In this document: positions 61,317 through 64,000 of the stretch, in pieces
Layout of the letters: the number at the start of each line of letters is the position of its first letter
Position numbering within the stretch: position 1 is the first letter of the stretch
Assembly (NCBI RefSeq): GCF_040907265.1
Contig: NZ_JBFOHP010000002.1
Span: 4,960,001-5,024,000, forward strand
DNA from: Streptomyces sclerotialus
GTDB lineage: Bacteria; Actinomycetota; Actinomycetes; Streptomycetales; Streptomycetaceae
Reading direction: 5' to 3'
Length of the DNA: 64,000 nt
Translations under genes and position numbers: made by a program
The notes under the pieces: model-generated
The model's input: only the letters and a program-made list of their open reading frames with translations
The model's database searches: none
Told to the model about the DNA's origin: nothing

Positions 61317-62495
61317 GTGGACCTGTTCGAGTACCAGGCGAGGGACCTCTTCGCCAAGCACGGTGTACCGGTGCTGGCCGGTGAAGTCATTGACACGCCT
61401 GAGGCGGCCCGCGAGGCGACCGAGCGGCTGGGCGGCAAGTCTGTCGTCAAGGCCCAGGTGAAGGTCGGCGGGCGCGGCAAGGCCGGTGGCGTGAAGCTCG
61501 CCGCGACCCCCGACGAGGCCGTCGCCCGCGCGACGGACATCCTCGGGATGGACATCAAGGGCCACACGGTCCACAAGGTGATGATCGCGGAGACCGCTCC
61601 GGAGATCGTCGAGGAGTACTACGTCTCGTACCTCCTCGACCGCACCAACCGCACCTTCCTGGCCATGGCCTCCGTCGCCGGCGGCATGGACATCGAAGAG
61701 GTCGCGGCGACCCGGCCCGACGAGCTGGCGAAGATCCCGGTCGACGCCAACGAGGGCGTCACCCTGGAGAAGGCCAAGGAGATCGTCGCCGCGGCGAAGT
61801 TCCCGGCCGAGGTCGCCGACAAGGTCGCCGACGTCATGGTGACCCTGTGGGAGACCTTCGTCGCCGAGGACGCCCTCCTCGTCGAGGTCAACCCGCTCGC
61901 GAAGGTCGCCTCCGGTGACGTCATCGCCCTCGACGGCAAGGTGTCCCTGGACGCCAACGCCGAGTTCCGCCAGCCGGAGCACGAGGCCCTGGAGGACAAG
62001 GACGCAGCCAACCCGCTCGAGGCTGCTGCCAAGGCCAAGGGCCTGAACTACGTCAAGCTCGACGGCGAGGTCGGCATCATCGGCAACGGCGCGGGTCTCG
62101 TCATGAGCACCCTGGACGTCGTCGCGTACGCCGGTGAGAAGCACGGCGGCGTCAAGCCCGCCAACTTCCTCGACATCGGTGGCGGCGCCTCCGCCGAGGT
62201 CATGGCGAACGGCCTGGAGATCATCCTCGGCGACTCGGACGTCAAGTCGGTCTTCGTCAACGTCTTCGGCGGCATCACCGCCTGCGACGAGGTCGCCAAC
62301 GGCATCGTGCAGGCCCTGGAGCTCCTGAAGTCCAAGGGCGAGGACGTCAACAAGCCGCTGGTCGTGCGCCTCGACGGCAACAACGCGGAGCTGGGTCGCA
62401 AGATCCTGTCCGACGCCAACCACCCGCTGGTGCAGCGCGTGGACACCATGGACGGCGCGGCCGACAAGGCCGCTGAGCTGGCTGCGGCTAAGTAA
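61317..62495 (+). CDS. sucC: succinyl-CoA synthetase beta subunit
   Basis: A 392-residue protein from GTG 61317 ([20 protein letters not shown]). ATP-grasp N-terminal half with [18 protein letters not shown] and, later, [13 protein letters not shown]. The C-terminal ligase domain contains [29 protein letters not shown] and [18 protein letters not shown]. With SucD it makes succinate and ATP (or GTP) from succinyl-CoA in the TCA cycle. It forms an operon with sucD 21 bases downstream. Confidence 0.97.
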   Translation: MDLFEYQARDLFAKHGVPVLAGEVIDTPEAAREATERLGGKSVVKAQVKVGGRGKAGGVKLAATPDEAVARATDILGMDIKGHTVHKVMIAETAPEIVEEYYVSYLLDRTNRTFLAMASVAGGMDIEEVAATRPDELAKIPVDANEGVTLEKAKEIVAAAKFPAEVADKVADVMVTLWETFVAEDALLVEVNPLAKVASGDVIALDGKVSLDANAEFRQPEHEALEDKDAANPLEAAAKAKGLNYVKLDGEVGIIGNGAGLVMSTLDVVAYAGEKHGGVKPANFLDIGGGASAEVMANGLEIILGDSDVKSVFVNVFGGITACDEVANGIVQALELLKSKGEDVNKPLVVRLDGNNAELGRKILSDANHPLVQRVDTMDGAADKAAELAAAK

Positions 62496-62516
62496 GGGAC
62501 GAGGACACCGACAACC

Positions 62517-63401
62517 ATGGCTATCTTCCTCACCAAGGACAGCAAGGTCATCGTCCAGGGGATGACCGGCGCCACCGGCATGAAGCACACCAAGCTCATG
62601 CTGGGTGACGGCACCAACATCGTCGGCGGCGTGAACCCCCGCAAGGCCGGCACCAACGTCGACTTCGACGGCACCGAGGTGCCCGTCTTCGGCTCGGTCT
62701 CCGAGGCGATGGAGAAGACCGGTGCGGACGTCACCGTCATCTTCGTCCCCCCGAAGTTCGCCAAGGACGCCGTCATCGAGGCCGTCGACGCGGGCATCGG
62801 CCTGGCCGTCGTGATCACCGAGGGCATCGCCGTCCACGACTCGGCCGCCTTCTGGGCGTACGCGTCGGCCAAGGGCAACGAGACCCGGATCATCGGCCCG
62901 AACTGCCCCGGCCTGATCACCCCCGGCCAGTCCAACGCCGGCATCATCCCGGGCGACATCACCAAGCCCGGCCGTATCGGCCTGGTGTCGAAGTCCGGCA
63001 CGCTGACCTACCAGATGATGTACGAGCTGCGTGACATCGGCTTCTCGTCCGCCGTCGGCATCGGTGGCGACCCGGTCATCGGCACCACCCACATCGACGC
63101 CCTCAAGGCGTTCGAGGCGGACCCCGACACCGACCTGATCGTCATGATCGGCGAGATCGGCGGCGACGCCGAGGAGCGCGCGGCCGACTTCATCAAGGAG
63201 AACGTCACCAAGCCGGTCGTCGGCTACGTCGCGGGCTTCACCGCGCCCGAGGGCAAGACCATGGGCCACGCCGGCGCCATCGTCTCCGGCTCCTCCGGCA
63301 CCGCCCAGGCGAAGAAGGAGGCCCTGGAGGCCGCCGGTGTCAAGGTCGGCAAGACCCCGACCGAGACCGCCGAGCTCGCCCGCGAGCTGCTCGCCGGCTG
63401 A
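62517..63401 (+). CDS. sucD: succinyl-CoA synthetase alpha subunit
   Basis: A 294-residue protein from ATG 62517. CoA-binding Rossmann part: [30 protein letters not shown]. The phosphorylated histidine is His251 in [14 protein letters not shown]. Length and motifs match the usual enzyme. It is the second gene of sucCD and ends before a strong terminator. Confidence 0.98.
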   Translation: MAIFLTKDSKVIVQGMTGATGMKHTKLMLGDGTNIVGGVNPRKAGTNVDFDGTEVPVFGSVSEAMEKTGADVTVIFVPPKFAKDAVIEAVDAGIGLAVVITEGIAVHDSAAFWAYASAKGNETRIIGPNCPGLITPGQSNAGIIPGDITKPGRIGLVSKSGTLTYQMMYELRDIGFSSAVGIGGDPVIGTTHIDALKAFEADPDTDLIVMIGEIGGDAEERAADFIKENVTKPVVGYVAGFTAPEGKTMGHAGAIVSGSSGTAQAKKEALEAAGVKVGKTPTETAELARELLAG

Positions 63402-63455
63402 ACCCGGCGCGGCGCGGCGCTGCGTCCCTGACGCGGCGCACGCGTAGCTTTCTCA

Positions 63456-63492
63456 GCGGACCCGTACTCCCTTGGGGGGTGTACGGGTCCGC
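63456..63492. terminator. strong hairpin after sucCD
   Basis: GCGGACCCGTAC (63456-63467) and GTACGGGTCCGC (63481-63492) form a perfect 12-bp stem with a 13-base loop. It lies between convergent genes and probably stops both. Confidence 0.85.
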
Positions 63493-63513
63493 GTCGTATG
63501 CGGCCGCGCCGTA

Positions 63514-64000
63514 CTACGGGCGCTGCTGCGGGTCGTGCTCGGCCCGGGTGTCACCGGCCGCGGGAACCCCGGGCCCGGCCGGCGGCGGTACGTACCGTTC
63601 GCCGCCCCCGGCCCACAGGGCACCGGCGGTCAGGGCGGCGATCAGCCCGGTCAGCCCGATCGCGCCCCGCGTCGTCCGCCGGGTACTGCGCTCGCCGCCC
63701 GTCCGTACGGCATGCGCCGTCGGCGTCCGTACCGGATGGTCGTCGGCCAGGCGGGCCAGCCGCTCGCACAGGATCGCCCGTTGCCGGGCCGGCGGCGCGC
63801 CGTCCAGGCCCAGTTCCGTCAGCCGCCCGGCGAGTGTCTGGCGGGCGTACGTCAGCCGGCCCGCCGCCGCCGGTGTGCTCGCCTCGACCTCGGCCGCGGT
63901 CTCCGGCAGCTCCAGGCCGACCGCGTCGTGCAGCAGCAGAGCGCGGCGGTAGGGCGGGGGCAGCCGCAGCAGGGCGGCCAGCAGCGGGTCGGGCCGCCCG
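63514..64000 (-). CDS. sigma-factor-like protein with C-terminal membrane helix, 5' part outside the window
   Basis: The stop codon is at 63514-63516 and the frame is open to the right edge, giving the last 161 residues. The visible start, LLAALLRLPPPYRRALLLHD then GLELPETAAEVEASTPAAAG, looks like a sigma-70 region-4 helix-turn-helix (ECF type). After a polar linker (LADDHPVRTPTAHAVRTGG), a hydrophobic stretch GAIGLTGLIAALTAGALWAGG could be a membrane helix, followed by a Pro-rich tail of about 35 residues. Sigma-like proteins with an attached membrane helix are known in actinobacteria. The upstream half is needed to confirm region 2. Confidence 0.7.
   Translation of the reverse strand, partial: GRPDPLLAALLRLPPPYRRALLLHDAVGLELPETAAEVEASTPAAAGRLTYARQTLAGRLTELGLDGAPPARQRAILCERLARLADDHPVRTPTAHAVRTGGERSTRRTTRGAIGLTGLIAALTAGALWAGGGERYVPPPAGPGVPAAGDTRAEHDPQQRP

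Overview
This is a chromosomal window from a high-G+C actinomycete, almost certainly a Streptomyces. The codon use is strongly GC-biased at third positions, GTG and TTG starts are common, and several gene groups are typical of Streptomyces: PspC/kinase/LuxR, XRE-DUF5753 with DUF397, TTG-started NlpC/P60 behind a ydaO-type riboswitch, pcrA, icmB and sucCD. No tRNA, rRNA, transposase, integrase or CRISPR array was seen.

Left part (1-17.9 kb): a PspC membrane protein (cut by the window edge), a Ser/Thr kinase, and a PspC-fused sensor kinase with its LuxR regulator. A regulatory trio follows: an anti-sigma-like ATPase gene that appears to carry a one-base frameshift, an XRE/DUF5753 regulator and DUF397. 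Next come a GNAT acetyltransferase, a proline-iminopeptidase-like hydrolase and a small membrane protein. The housekeeping block holds an NlpC/P60 wall hydrolase under a predicted c-di-AMP riboswitch, pcrA, an M23 peptidase with a long Tyr/Asp/Gly repeat region, a lipase and icmB.

Middle (17.9-29.5 kb): a divergent five-gene set encodes DUF5691 and SWIM zinc-finger proteins on the minus strand, and MoxR ATPase, DUF5682 and VWA proteins with stop/start overlaps on the plus strand. The two halves share a control region with a perfect 13-bp inverted repeat. This looks like an ATPase/VWA chaperone-type module of unknown purpose. Two secreted, low-complexity repeat proteins follow.

Right part (29.7-60.7 kb): a contractile injection system (CIS) locus of about 30 kb, entirely on the minus strand and read from 60.7 kb down to 29.7 kb. 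In order of transcription it holds a possible 29-codon leader ORF, sheath, inner tube, a T4-type baseplate-associated protein, a conserved Pro/Arg-rich protein, the DUF4255 tail-cap protein, an AAA+ ATPase, a small protein and a 2398-residue DUF4157 protein. Then come a putative immunity gene, the tube/spike adaptor, a LysM-like protein, hub, spike, PAAR tip, gp25 wedge, two large baseplate wedge proteins, a P2 gpI-like protein, a DUF6519 protein and a peptidoglycan amidase. Capsid, terminase and integrase genes are absent, and so are T6SS membrane-complex genes. No tail fibre or ordinary tape measure is recognisable.

The most notable element is the 2398-residue protein. It joins an HExxH-containing DUF4157 head to a disordered charged region, a helical/hydrophobic segment, a very basic linker and a C-terminal tip that resembles a beta-beta-alpha-metal nuclease. 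The tip and the small gene just after it are visibly lower in G+C than everything around them, which is the signature of an exchangeable toxin/immunity cassette. The window ends with sucC-sucD, a strong terminator, and a partial sigma-factor-like gene on the opposite strand.
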